45,726 bases of DNA from an uncultured Clostridia bacterium (GTDB lineage: Bacteria > Bacillota > Clostridia > Christensenellales > Aristaeellaceae). The stretch lies in contig CAKTXZ010000021.1 in NCBI GenBank assembly GCA_934632155.1, forward strand, positions 1 through 45,726, in the 5' to 3' direction. The first letter of the stretch is position 1. Every line of letters starts with the position of its first letter. This document shows, piece by piece, positions 1 to 8,403 of this stretch. A model generated the notes under the pieces. That model did not search any database. It had not been told where the DNA came from and saw nothing but the letters and a program-made list of their open reading frames with translations. The position numbers were made by a program, and so were the translations under genes.

Positions 1-2
1 TG

Positions 3-3000
3 GGCGAAAACGTGCAGTATGTGCTGCTGACCGCGGAGGGCGCAAGCCAGTACGAGGTTGTGTTCAATTACCAGTACGTCGCGCCGACCGAAGCGCCGAC
101 GGCCATTCCGACGGAAGCACCCACGGAAGCGCCGACCGAAGCGCCGACGGCCATTCCGACGGAAGCGCCTGTTCCTGCGGCGACCATTACGGTTTCCTAT
201 TTGTCCATGCCGGAGGGGCTTCCGGTTGCGCGCGACGGCGTCGTCACCTGCGAGGCCGGTCAGCGCATCGTGGTGTTTGCCAATCCGGAGGGGCTGCTGC
301 CCGGGTATACGCTGGTCAGCGCGGCCGAGGTGGAAGTCTTCGTGGATGCGTTTGGAACGCCCTCCTCGCCGACGGTGAATTTCTGGTATCAGTATGAAGC
401 GCCCGCCACGCCCGCGCCCACCATCGCGCCGGCGCAGGTATACATCCATTATGTCGACGAGGCGGGAAACCTGATCGCCGCGGAGCGAACGCTGCGCTGC
501 GAAGCGGGTGACACCGTGATCCACGCCGATTTTTCGATGATTCCGGACGATTATACGCTCAGCAGCGCCGAAACGGTGGTTGTGACGGTGGATGAAAACG
601 GCGCTTCGCCCGAGACGGTCGTCTTTGTCTGCCGCTATACGCCCAATGTTCCCGCGCCGAAGATTGCGCTGGTGAGCGTAAAATATATCGACCCCAACGG
701 GAATATTTTCCTGACCGCGACGGAAACCTGCGTGCAGGGCATGGAAAATGCCGTGCGCGTGGACGCGAGCAAAATTCCCGCGGGCTATGAGCTTTCGGGC
801 GACAGCGTTGTGCGCGTCACGGTGGATGAAAACGGCGTGGCGACGCCCGCCGAGGTCATTTTCCAGTTCAAGGACGAAGTGAACGCCTACGTCACCGTCC
901 GTTATCTGGATTCGGAGGGGCTGGAGGTTGCACAGGCGCAGCAGCAATTGTGCTACGTCGGCCAGAACATTGTTTACGCCGATCCGCAAGGGCTGCTGCC
1001 GGGCTATACGATGGCGGACGAGCCCCAGAAGACCGTTACGCTCTCGCAGGACGGTCAGCTGAACCCTGCGGAGGTGGTCTTCCGCTTTGCCTATACGGCT
1101 ACGCCCTCACCCGTGCCGGGAACGCCCACGCCGCTGCCCTATCAGCTGGAGCCGATGGACGCCTACTGCTACCCGCAGAACGACGGCATCAATTTCCGTT
1201 CCGCGCCCTCAACGACGGAGAACAACGTCATCGGCCGCGTGAACAGGAGGGACCTGGCGCATATTCTGGGCAGAGCGCGCAATGAAAAGAACGAGATCTG
1301 GTATTACGTGGCGCTGACCGACGGCACGCAGGGCTTCCTGAAGGAGACCGTCGTGCGCATTTTGAGCGACGCCGAGGTGGCGGCGCTGTTCCACTACACG
1401 CCCACGCCTACCGCCGTGCCCACGCCTGAACCTACGCAGATTCCCGACGGCGCTGTGATCGACCGCTGGGCGTATACCAACAAGGGCGGCGTAAATTTCC
1501 GCAAAACGCCTGAAATCACCAATACAAACAAGATTCGGCAGCTGACCAGGAACAGCCGCGTGTGGGTTTATTCCGTGCAGACGGTCAACGGCGAGCGCTG
1601 GTATGCCGTGCGTCATAACGGCACGGACGGCTACCTCTCCGCGCAGTATGTGGATTTGATGAGCGCACAGGAGAGCGAGGAGCAGCAGCGCAGTCTTGCT
1701 TCGCCCATGCCCACCCAGACGCCGCAGCCGACGGCGGCGCCCACCCAGACGCCCACCGCCGTGCCCACCGGAGCGCCCACGCAGGAGCCCACGCCGGTTG
1801 CCACGGCTACGCCCGCGCCCTATCAGGGCTATGCCCTGACCAGGTGGCAGTCCGCCCTGCGCACCGGCGCCAGCCAGACGGATGAAACCATTCTGTCGAT
1901 GGTCGCCTCGGATTCTCTGGTGTATGTCACGGGGCAGACCTATGTGAACGGCGCGGCATGGTCGTCCGTGCAGGTGGTGGAAAACAACAATCTGGGCTTT
2001 ATGATGGACGAGGCGCTCATGCGCATTTCCAACGAGGCGGCGCGCCCGTATCTGGATAGGATTCAGGCGGCCCAGCGGACAACCGCCACGCCCGTGCCCG
2101 AGCAGCAGTACGGTTACGCGATTACCATCGGCAACGGCGTGCCCATGCGCTCCTTCCCGGATACGAACGGCGAAATTCTGCAGCTTCTGTCCTTCAGCAC
2201 GGTGGTCAGCGTACGCGGCCAGGTTTATGACGGCGATACGACGTGGCATATGGTGCAGTATAACGGCATGTGGGGCTATATCCGGCAGGATCAGCTGCGC
2301 ATGCTCAACGAGGATGAAAGCCGCGCCTACGAAGCGTCGCTGCTCAACGCCACGCCGCTTCCGACCGTCGCGCCCGCCACGCCCGAGCCCGTGACCAAGG
2401 ACAGCGCGTCCAGCTACGGCCATGTGCGCAGCAGCAGCGGCCGCGTCAATATGCGCAGCGAGCCCAGCCGTGCGGCCAAGCGCATTCGCCTGCTGGACAA
2501 CTATGCCTTCGCGCTGGTGCTGGGCACGGTGCAAAACGACGAGGGTACGTGGTATCACGTCAGTCAGGCCGGCACGGAGGGCTATATCAGCGGCGATTAC
2601 TTCAAGGTGCTCACCTTGGGCGAGCTGACCGACTTTTTGCAAAGTCAGGAATACCTGAACGCCAACAGCGGCAGCTCCTCCTCCGGCGGCAATACCAGCG
2701 GCAACATTCAGCCTGTGGAGGATTACAACCAGTCCGTCTGGAAGAATCCGGCGCTGTCCGCTTCCTACGAGCCCTTTAACCCGTATGTGACCGCGACGCC
2801 CAATCCCGAGCAATTACCCACGCCCACGCCCGTGCCCACGTATACGCCGCTTCCGACGTATACGCCCGTGCCCTTGGACGTTATCGGCAATCTGCAGACC
2901 CCCGCGCCCACAACCAAAACCTCCTCCTTCAGCTGGGCTTGGGTGCTGCTGGTGATCGCCGGTATCGGCGGCGGCGGCGCGTATTACGCCTATACGGTAT

Positions 3001-3608
3001 ATCGCCGGAACGAACGCCGCCGTCAGGCTGTGCGCGAGCAGCAGGCGCGTCAGGCGCGCCGGGCGCAGCAGCCGCAGATGCGCGCGGCGCAGAATAACCC
3101 CGGCGTGTCGCAGGCGACCCGCGCCTATAACGGCCAGCCCTACGCTCCGCCCCGCGCGGCGCAGAATACCGGTCGGATGCAGCCTGTCCGCGAGGAGGAC
3201 GCGGCGGCATATGCACAGATGAGCCGAGAGCCGCAGGCAACGCAGGCGTACCGGCCGACGGCGCAGGAGCCGCAGGCAACGCAGGCAACGCAGGCGTACC
3301 GGCCGGCGGCGCAGGAGCCGCAGGCAACGCAGGCGTACCGGCCGACGGCGCAGGAGCCGCAGGCAACGCAGGCGTACCGGCCGACGGAAGCCGCGGAAAA
3401 GCCCGCGCGGCAGGGCGTTGCGCCTACCACCAATCCCTATCGAATCGTGAGCCGCCGCCAGATCAACGAATATGAGGCGGGCAGGCAGTCCGCGCCGGAA
3501 ACGCCGGCGTATCGTCCCACGGCGGAAGCGCCGCAGCCGTCCACGGCGGAAACGCCGCAGCCGCGTCAGCGCCGCTCCGACCGCTATAAGAACCAGAACA
3601 ACGAATGA
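3..3608 (+). CDS. Large surface protein, MucBP-like and SH3 repeats, C-terminal membrane anchor (5' end missing)
   Basis: The reading frame is open to the window edge, so the true start and any signal peptide lie upstream. Numbering from the first possible start (GTG at 12): about four beta-rich repeats of MucBP-like character (roughly 55-365, each with a V-x-Y-x-D/S-x-x-G opening), joined by Thr/Pro/Ala linkers. Then come five bacterial SH3-like modules near 382-455, 483-550, 605-680, 700-775 and 802-875, each with an N/R-x-R-S/T-x-P core. A hydrophobic span near 972-998 is followed by Arg/Gln and a 200-residue basic, Gln/Ala-rich tail. SH3 modules of this kind usually bind cell-wall peptides. 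The order suggests an extracellular wall-binding region, one membrane pass and a long cytoplasmic tail. There is no LPXTG motif. Role unknown; a wall adhesin or wall sensor is possible. The next gene encodes a secreted wall hydrolase, which fits a cell-envelope theme. Confidence 0.8.
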   Translation, partial: GENVQYVLLTAEGASQYEVVFNYQYVAPTEAPTAIPTEAPTEAPTEAPTAIPTEAPVPAATITVSYLSMPEGLPVARDGVVTCEAGQRIVVFANPEGLLPGYTLVSAAEVEVFVDAFGTPSSPTVNFWYQYEAPATPAPTIAPAQVYIHYVDEAGNLIAAERTLRCEAGDTVIHADFSMIPDDYTLSSAETVVVTVDENGASPETVVFVCRYTPNVPAPKIALVSVKYIDPNGNIFLTATETCVQGMENAVRVDASKIPAGYELSGDSVVRVTVDENGVATPAEVIFQFKDEVNAYVTVRYLDSEGLEVAQAQQQLCYVGQNIVYADPQGLLPGYTMADEPQKTVTLSQDGQLNPAEVVFRFAYTATPSPVPGTPTPLPYQLEPMDAYCYPQNDGINFRSAPSTTENNVIGRVNRRDLAHILGRARNEKNEIWYYVALTDGTQGFLKETVVRILSDAEVAALFHYTPTPTAVPTPEPTQIPDGAVIDRWAYTNKGGVNFRKTPEITNTNKIRQLTRNSRVWVYSVQTVNGERWYAVRHNGTDGYLSAQYVDLMSAQESEEQQRSLASPMPTQTPQPTAAPTQTPTAVPTGAPTQEPTPVATATPAPYQGYALTRWQSALRTGASQTDETILSMVASDSLVYVTGQTYVNGAAWSSVQVVENNNLGFMMDEALMRISNEAARPYLDRIQAAQRTTATPVPEQQYGYAITIGNGVPMRSFPDTNGEILQLLSFSTVVSVRGQVYDGDTTWHMVQYNGMWGYIRQDQLRMLNEDESRAYEASLLNATPLPTVAPATPEPVTKDSASSYGHVRSSSGRVNMRSEPSRAAKRIRLLDNYAFALVLGTVQNDEGTWYHVSQAGTEGYISGDYFKVLTLGELTDFLQSQEYLNANSGSSSSGGNTSGNIQPVEDYNQSVWKNPALSASYEPFNPYVTATPNPEQLPTPTPVPTYTPLPTYTPVPLDVIGNLQTPAPTTKTSSFSWAWVLLVIAGIGGGGAYYAYTVYRRNERRRQAVREQQARQARRAQQPQMRAAQNNPGVSQATRAYNGQPYAPPRAAQNTGRMQPVREEDAAAYAQMSREPQATQAYRPTAQEPQATQATQAYRPAAQEPQATQAYRPTAQEPQATQAYRPTEAAEKPARQGVAPTTNPYRIVSRRQINEYEAGRQSAPETPAYRPTAEAPQPSTAETPQPRQRRSDRYKNQNNE
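3228..3386 (+). repeat. In-frame tandem repeat (39/48-bp units) in the surface-protein tail
   Basis: Four units encode E-P-Q-A-T-Q-A-Y-R-P-x-A/E. Units begin at 3228, 3267, 3315 and 3354. The second unit is 9 bp longer through an extra Q-A-T. The units are nearly identical in DNA, indicating recent expansion or homogenisation. They lie in the predicted cytoplasmic tail. Confidence 0.85.
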
Positions 3609-3622
3609 TCCAACCGCGCAGC

Positions 3623-3653
3623 CGCCCGGCGTCGTATCACACAGCGCCGGGCG
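3623..3653 (+). terminator. Hairpin after the surface-protein gene
   Basis: CGCCCGGCG and CGCCGGGCG form a perfect 9-bp stem with a 13-nt loop, 15 nt after the stop codon. No U-run follows, so it may be a 3'-end stabiliser rather than an intrinsic terminator. Confidence 0.4.
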
Positions 3654-3702
3654 CGCCGTGCTTGGATTGCTTCCGGTCAAAAGGCTTGATTTGCTCGCGT
3701 CT

Positions 3703-3779
3703 TTTTGCTTCGGACCGGCTCCGTTTTCGGCCGACGCAGCGCAGCTGCGCCTCCTTCGGGCGACTTGGCCGAAGCAAAA
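3703..3779. repeat. Long inverted repeat, possible terminator or small palindromic element
   Basis: TTTTGCTTCGG (3703-3713) and CCGAAGCAAAA (3769-3779) are perfect 11-bp arms enclosing 55 nt. The enclosed part contains the 12-bp palindrome GCGCAGCTGCGC (3740-3751). A competing pair, CCGGTC (3673-3678) with GACCGG (3713-3718), lies at the left arm. It lies between the surface-protein gene and the CHAP gene. It could end transcription in either direction or be a dispersed palindromic element. Confidence 0.4.
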
Positions 3780-3846
3780 GCGCTTTGCATAGCACCGCGT
3801 TTTTGACAGAAAAATAGTATGAAACCTTAACCCGGAGGGATGCATC

Positions 3847-4800
3847 ATGCAAAAAGCTTGGCTTCGTTTGGCGATTGCGCTGCTGATCGCGGCGCTGCTG
3901 CTTTCGCCTGCCTGCGCGGAGGAAACCGGAAGCGAGGGCGTGCCCTTCGCCGCGCAGGGTGAGAAAACGGGCGAGACGCGAATCGACCCCGCCTACGAAG
4001 TGCCGCAGTATGTCGCGTGGCTGCTGGACACGGCGCGGCAGGAGATCGGCTACACGGAGGAAAAGGGCGGCGCGACCAAATACGGCGTTTGGACGGGCGA
4101 CCCGACCGCGGAATGGTGCGCCGAGTTTTTGTGCTGGTGCGTGCATCAGGTGGATCAAAAGCAGGGAACAAAGCTGCTGAACAACACCTATCCCTACTAT
4201 ACGGGCACGAATACGGGCCGCGACTGGTTCATCCGGCAGGGCCGTTATATTGCCCGCCGGGGGACGGTGCCGGGCTGGGGAAGCCAGTGGTTCAAGGGCG
4301 AAAAAACGCCCGTCGGGCAAAACGGCTATGTGCCCCAGCCGGGCGACTGGGTGTTTTTCTCTACCAATTCCTTTGGCGATACATCGCACGTGGCCATGGT
4401 GGAATACTGTTCCTGCGACGAGCAGGGGAAAATCTTCGTGCATGTGATCGAGGGCAACAACCCTGATTCCGTTGCGCGCAACGTTTACGCGCTGGATTAC
4501 TGGGCGATTCTGGGCTACGGCACGGTCTATGATCTGGCGGATATCGCGATGCGCTTTGGCAACGCGGGGGAAAAGGTTACGGCGCTGCAGAAAAAGCTGA
4601 TTGCCGCCGGGACGCTGGGAAGCCAGTACGCCACGGGCAAATACGGCGCGCTGACGACGCAGGCGGTGAAGGATTTTCAAAAGCGGATGGGGCTGGAGCA
4701 GACGGGCCTTGCCACGCACGAAACGCAGCTGGCGCTGGGCGAATATGTCGCGGCGCAGGCGTTGTCCGCCTCCCCAAGCGGCGAAGCCGCGGATAACTGA
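3847..4800 (+). CDS. Secreted CHAP-domain peptidoglycan hydrolase with peptidoglycan-binding domain
   Basis: 317 aa. The first 25 residues are a signal peptide (Leu/Ala-rich core, SPACA/EE cleavage region). Residues about 50-225 resemble a CHAP cysteine amidase/endopeptidase: catalytic Cys is likely C91 in EWCAEFLCW, His is likely H181 in TSHVAMVEY, with a third polar residue in the I-E-G-N-N segment near 201-205. Residues about 235-300 form a PG_binding_1 three-helix domain (LQKKL, YGALTTQAVKDFQ). CHAP enzymes cut amide or peptide bonds in peptidoglycan outside the cell. The start is fixed by GGAGG 8-12 nt upstream. A role in wall turnover or cell separation is likely; a prophage lysin is less likely because there are no phage genes nearby. 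Confidence 0.85.
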   Translation: MQKAWLRLAIALLIAALLLSPACAEETGSEGVPFAAQGEKTGETRIDPAYEVPQYVAWLLDTARQEIGYTEEKGGATKYGVWTGDPTAEWCAEFLCWCVHQVDQKQGTKLLNNTYPYYTGTNTGRDWFIRQGRYIARRGTVPGWGSQWFKGEKTPVGQNGYVPQPGDWVFFSTNSFGDTSHVAMVEYCSCDEQGKIFVHVIEGNNPDSVARNVYALDYWAILGYGTVYDLADIAMRFGNAGEKVTALQKKLIAAGTLGSQYATGKYGALTTQAVKDFQKRMGLEQTGLATHETQLALGEYVAAQALSASPSGEAADN

Positions 4801-4882
4801 GGCCGCCGGCAGGAGAAACGGCCTTGGCGGCGAATATACAGAAGGTCTTATTTGGGGCATGCCATGCAAGGAGGGGGAAACC

Positions 4883-6334
4883 ATGCGGGACATGGTGCTG
4901 GTGCTGAATTTTGATGACGCGGCCAGCCGCGCGGTAACAAGAAAGCTGCGGGCGGAGCGCGTGCTATGCAAAATTGTGCCGGGTACGATTTCGCTGGAGG
5001 AAATTCAGGCGCAATCTCCCTTGGGGCTGCTGTTGGCCGGGCGGGTGACGGGCGAACGCGTGGAAAACGCGGACGCGCGTATCTATCAGGCGGGGATTCC
5101 GCTGCTGGCGCTGGGCGATGCGGCGACGGCGCTGCTTTCTGCGCTGGGCGGCATGCCGGGCGAGGTTGCGCTGAAGAACGCGATGGCCAATCTGGAATAT
5201 ACGCCCTGTCCGCTGATGCAGGGCGTGGAGAACGGCGAAAGGCTGATGCAGTGCGCGCGCGCCTATCAGATGACGGATCAGTTGAAGCCCATCTGCCGCG
5301 CGCCCGAGGCCGTAATCGGCTTTGCCCATCAGGAGCTTCCGCTCTATGGGCTGCAATTTGAGGTGGAGCAGAATGATATGGACGGCGCGCAGATTCTCAA
5401 GAATTTCGCGCTGAGCATTTGCGGCTGCACCACATGGTGGGACGACGACGCGTTCGTCGCCCGCGCGGTGGAGGAAATCGGCCGCGTGGTGGGCGAGGGC
5501 ACGGCGGTGTGCGCCATGACGGGCGGGCTGGACAGCGGCGTGAGCGCGCTGCTTGCGTTCAAGGCGCTGGGGCAGCGGCTGCATTGCATTTTTGTGGACA
5601 CCGGGCTTTTGCGCGATCATGAGGGCGACAAATTCATGGCCTTCTACCGCGACGCGATCGGGATGCGCATCACGCGCGTTTACGCACAGACGCGCTTTCT
5701 CAACGCGCTGGCCGGCCTGAGCGACGCGGCGGAAAAGCGCGCCGCCGTCAGCCGCACCATGCATGCAATTTTGCTGGAGGAAACGCAAAAGCTGGGCCCC
5801 ATCGACGCGGTGATTCGCGGCACGAACTGCAACGACGTGATGTTCGGCAACCATGACGAGGCGGGCCTTGCGCCCGAGGGCGCGGCGGTGATCGAGCCGG
5901 TGCGCGAGCTGTTTAAGGATGAAATTCGCCGCGTGGGCGATTTTCTTGGGCTTCCGGGCGAGCTTGTTTCCCGGCAGCCCTTTCCGGGCAGCGGGCTGGC
6001 GCTGCGCATTCTGGGCGAGGTGACGGTGGAGCGGCTGCAGACGCTGCGCGCGGTGGATTTAATCTTCCGGCAGGAGGTCGGCCAGTCGGGCGCGGCCAAG
6101 CGGCTGTGGCAGTATTTTGCCGTGCTGTGCCCCATGCCGGGCGATGGCGAAAAATCAGTCGTCTGCCTGCGCGCGGTGCATGCCAGCGAACGCAGTCTGG
6201 CGTACGCGGCGCGGCTTCCCTACGACGTGATGGAGGCGGTGGTGGATCGCGCCATGAAGGAGCGGCCGGAGGTTTGCCGCGTGGTATACGACCTGACGCC
6301 CAGCACCAATTATACGGGCATTGAATGGCAATGA
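4883..6334 (+). CDS. Divergent GMP synthase (GuaA)-like protein with degenerate glutaminase domain
   Basis: 483 aa from the ATG at 4883, which follows AAGGAGGGGG; an in-frame upstream extension has no ribosome site. Residues 1-180 align in outline with a class I glutamine amidotransferase, but the nucleophile elbow reads L-A-L-G-D-A-A near 76-82 where active enzymes have G-x-C-x-G. The usual H-P-E near 158-162 reads F-E-V-E. Residues 205-483 are an ATP-pyrophosphatase: PPi loop TGGLDSGV (213-220; usually SGGVDSSV), followed by the RQPFPGSGLALRILGE region. The C-terminal XMP-binding K-P-P motif is replaced (TPSTNYTGIEW). The fold is clear. GMP synthesis from XMP and glutamine is doubtful: it could use free ammonia or another substrate. 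The next gene (GNAT) starts 21 nt downstream and is probably cotranscribed. Confidence 0.8.
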   Translation: MRDMVLVLNFDDAASRAVTRKLRAERVLCKIVPGTISLEEIQAQSPLGLLLAGRVTGERVENADARIYQAGIPLLALGDAATALLSALGGMPGEVALKNAMANLEYTPCPLMQGVENGERLMQCARAYQMTDQLKPICRAPEAVIGFAHQELPLYGLQFEVEQNDMDGAQILKNFALSICGCTTWWDDDAFVARAVEEIGRVVGEGTAVCAMTGGLDSGVSALLAFKALGQRLHCIFVDTGLLRDHEGDKFMAFYRDAIGMRITRVYAQTRFLNALAGLSDAAEKRAAVSRTMHAILLEETQKLGPIDAVIRGTNCNDVMFGNHDEAGLAPEGAAVIEPVRELFKDEIRRVGDFLGLPGELVSRQPFPGSGLALRILGEVTVERLQTLRAVDLIFRQEVGQSGAAKRLWQYFAVLCPMPGDGEKSVVCLRAVHASERSLAYAARLPYDVMEAVVDRAMKERPEVCRVVYDLTPSTNYTGIEWQ

Positions 6335-6355
6335 AACGAAAGCAAGGGGAAAACT

Positions 6356-7156
6356 ATGCGCATTACGCATCCGCAGACGGCCTTTCAGGGCGTGGCCCCG
6401 GAGAATGTCTTTTTTGTGGCCAATGACCAGCATATCCAGCTGGGCACGGGCTATGTCGTACAGTTTTTTCAGCAGGAAATGTATCCGGAGCGTCCCAACC
6501 ATATCTTCATGCAGATTGATGCGCAGCCGTCGGCGCGGGCGCTGATGTACGGCGCGCTTCTGGCGCGGGCTGAGCAGCTTCGCACGCAGAATCCCGGCGT
6601 TCCTGCGCGGCTTTATGCGCAGCTTGCGCCCGACCGGCAGGATATGCTGAGCTTTTATCAGCAATGCGGCTTTAAGAATGACGACGGCGAGGATCTTTAC
6701 CGCTTTCTGCCGCCTGACGGCGTGGCGCGCCCGCCGATGGGCATGCAGTTCGCCTCCGCGCCGCTGCAGGATGAAATGAACCAGAACGCGTTTCTGGCGC
6801 GCATGAACGCCTACCGCATTCAGCCCTTTACGCGTGATTATTTGCAGCTTTGGCAGCAACAGCAGCACTTTATGGCGCTGGGCTTTTATCGCGGCGGCGA
6901 GCCGATTTGCGAAACGATTCTGACGGGGACGGGTGCGAACGCCACGCTGCTCATGCTGTATACCCGTGCGGATTTTCGCCGTCAGGGCATGGCGAAGCAG
7001 CTGTTGGGCGCGGCCTGCGCGCTGCTGCGCGAGCGCGGCGTGACCGCCGTTTATACCCATGTCTTCCGCCGTAATCTGCCCCAGATGAACCTGATGAATC
7101 ACCTGAACGCAACGTTCGTCCATACTGCGACGCTGCTTCCCGGAATGGATTTATAA
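6356..7156 (+). CDS. GNAT-family N-acetyltransferase
   Basis: 266 aa. Two GNAT-like halves can be seen. The N-terminal half has a weak core ending in the F-Y-x-x-C-G-F motif near residue 100. The C-terminal half carries the acetyl-CoA pyrophosphate-binding signature DFRRQGMAKQLL followed by an alpha helix and a strand. The ATG at 6356 is preceded by AGGGGAAA. GNAT enzymes move an acetyl group from acetyl-CoA to an amine; the acceptor here cannot be told. The short gap to the GuaA-like gene and the terminator after it point to a two-gene operon. Confidence 0.75.
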   Translation: MRITHPQTAFQGVAPENVFFVANDQHIQLGTGYVVQFFQQEMYPERPNHIFMQIDAQPSARALMYGALLARAEQLRTQNPGVPARLYAQLAPDRQDMLSFYQQCGFKNDDGEDLYRFLPPDGVARPPMGMQFASAPLQDEMNQNAFLARMNAYRIQPFTRDYLQLWQQQQHFMALGFYRGGEPICETILTGTGANATLLMLYTRADFRRQGMAKQLLGAACALLRERGVTAVYTHVFRRNLPQMNLMNHLNATFVHTATLLPGMDL

Positions 7157-7220
7157 CAAGGCAGGGGCGAAGGCAAAGCGATTTTTTGCGCGGCGATGCA
7201 GCCCTGATGAAAGCATTCAA

Positions 7221-7254
7221 CAGCCGTCCCCGGTGTGGAGGCGGCTGCTTTTTC
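7221..7254 (+). terminator. Intrinsic terminator of the GuaA-like/GNAT operon
   Basis: CAGCCG (7221-7226) pairs with CGGCTG (7242-7247), extended across a bulge by TCC with GGA. A run of five T follows at 7249-7253. Confidence 0.75.
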
Positions 7255-7274
7255 CTTCATGAATCGCAAACGGT

Positions 7275-8084
7275 TCAGCAGGGAGGAACCATCCCGATGC
7301 TGGCCAGCGCATGATAAATTCCGTCCTCGTCGTTGCTGTCCGTTACGGCATGAAACCGTTTTTTGAGTTCATCCGGCGCGTTTCCCATTAAAAAAGGCGT
7401 TCCGACCGATTGCAGCATTTCGACGTCGTTGTAATGATCGCCGAACGCAATGGCGGCTTCAAGCGGAATGCTCCATAGCCCGCATGCGAACCTGACGGCG
7501 CTGCTTTTGCTGACGCCGTTTTGCATGATTTCCAGCAGAATATCCGAGGATCTTACGATAGACAGCGAAGGGAACGCGCCCCTCAGCCTTTCCTCGATGG
7601 CGGGAAGACGGCTTGGATTGCACATGCACAGCACCTTCCCGATGGCGGCGTCGCCGGGCAGCAGGTCAAGCGTGCCCTCCACGGCGCTTGCGCGCACGAT
7701 GCGCTCCTCCCGGATAATGCGTGGATCGCGTTTGTTTTTTACAATCCAGCTATCGCCGGCATAAACGTTCCACGAGCAATCCATTTTGCTGTCTTCCAGA
7801 AAGTCGATTACCTGCCGGGCGGCTTGCAGGGACAAGCCGTTGGAATACAGTGTGTTTCGATGCTCGTCCAGCATCAGGGCGCCGTTGTAGGCGATAATCG
7901 GGGATTGAAAGCCGTACGTGTCCTGAATGGGATAGATGCCGGATGGGCTTCTCGCGGAAATGATGACAAACGGAACGCCCTGCCGCCGCAGCGATTGAAT
8001 GGCGGCAAGCGTTTGGGGCAATACCCGGTGGTCGCTGCTGAGAAGCGTGCCGTCCACGTCGCAAAATACAATGCGATAGCGCAT
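7275..8084 (-). CDS. Cof-type HAD-family sugar phosphatase
   Basis: 269 aa. HAD motif I is FCDVDGTLLSSD near the N terminus, motif II is the S in FVIISARSP, and the Lys is in GVSKSSAVRF. Motif IV is FGDHYNDVEML near residue 215. The C2-type cap lies between motifs II and III, as in the Cof/YidA/YbiV branch. These cytoplasmic enzymes hydrolyse phosphate from sugar phosphates, FMN or PLP with broad specificity; the substrate is not predictable. The start is set by AAGGAGGG 8 nt upstream on the minus strand. It faces the GNAT gene convergently and is divergent from the isomerase-like gene at 8404. Confidence 0.85.
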   Translation of the reverse strand: MRYRIVFCDVDGTLLSSDHRVLPQTLAAIQSLRRQGVPFVIISARSPSGIYPIQDTYGFQSPIIAYNGALMLDEHRNTLYSNGLSLQAARQVIDFLEDSKMDCSWNVYAGDSWIVKNKRDPRIIREERIVRASAVEGTLDLLPGDAAIGKVLCMCNPSRLPAIEERLRGAFPSLSIVRSSDILLEIMQNGVSKSSAVRFACGLWSIPLEAAIAFGDHYNDVEMLQSVGTPFLMGNAPDELKKRFHAVTDSNDEDGIYHALASIGMVPPC

Positions 8085-8119
8085 CGCGTTCCCTCCTTAA
8101 CGGGAAATGGATCGTAAGG

Positions 8120-8148
8120 ATTATACACCAATGCCGAAGCGGGGGCAA
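8120..8148 (-). promoter_or_regulatory. Promoter of the HAD phosphatase gene
   Basis: Minus strand TTGCCC, a 17-nt spacer, then TATAAT (8125-8120), 36 nt upstream of the start codon. Confidence 0.6.
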
Positions 8149-8249
8149 GGCGTACGCCTCCGGCAATTTGTATTTCCGGCCGGGATGGAACGGCGGGCGC
8201 AGAAGCGGCCGCGCCGTGCCTTTGCCTGTTTGGAGGCGCGCAATACAGC

Positions 8250-8278
8250 TTGTGGAAATCCCGAAGGAATGCTATAAT
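8250..8278 (+). promoter_or_regulatory. Promoter of the isomerase/epimerase-like gene
   Basis: TTGTGG (8250-8255), a 17-nt spacer and TATAAT (8273-8278). The leader to the ATG at 8404 is about 120 nt. With the promoter at 8120-8148 this makes the 8085-8403 gap a divergent promoter region; nothing else is evident in it. Confidence 0.6.
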
Positions 8279-8403
8279 GAATGCAGACGCGGAAAACCGC
8301 GGCGCGGCTTCTCCGGCTCGGCGGAAGCGTTACGCCGGCAATTGCGGTATTCATTGGGCGCAATATGAGCGTTGAAATGCGAGCAAACGGGAGGAAAGAA
8401 AAC

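Noticed and set aside
1209..2813. Long minus-strand frame (534 codons) inside the surface-protein gene
   Set aside because: Shadow of a GC-rich repetitive gene on the other strand; no ribosome site, His/Arg/Gly-rich translation and no domain.
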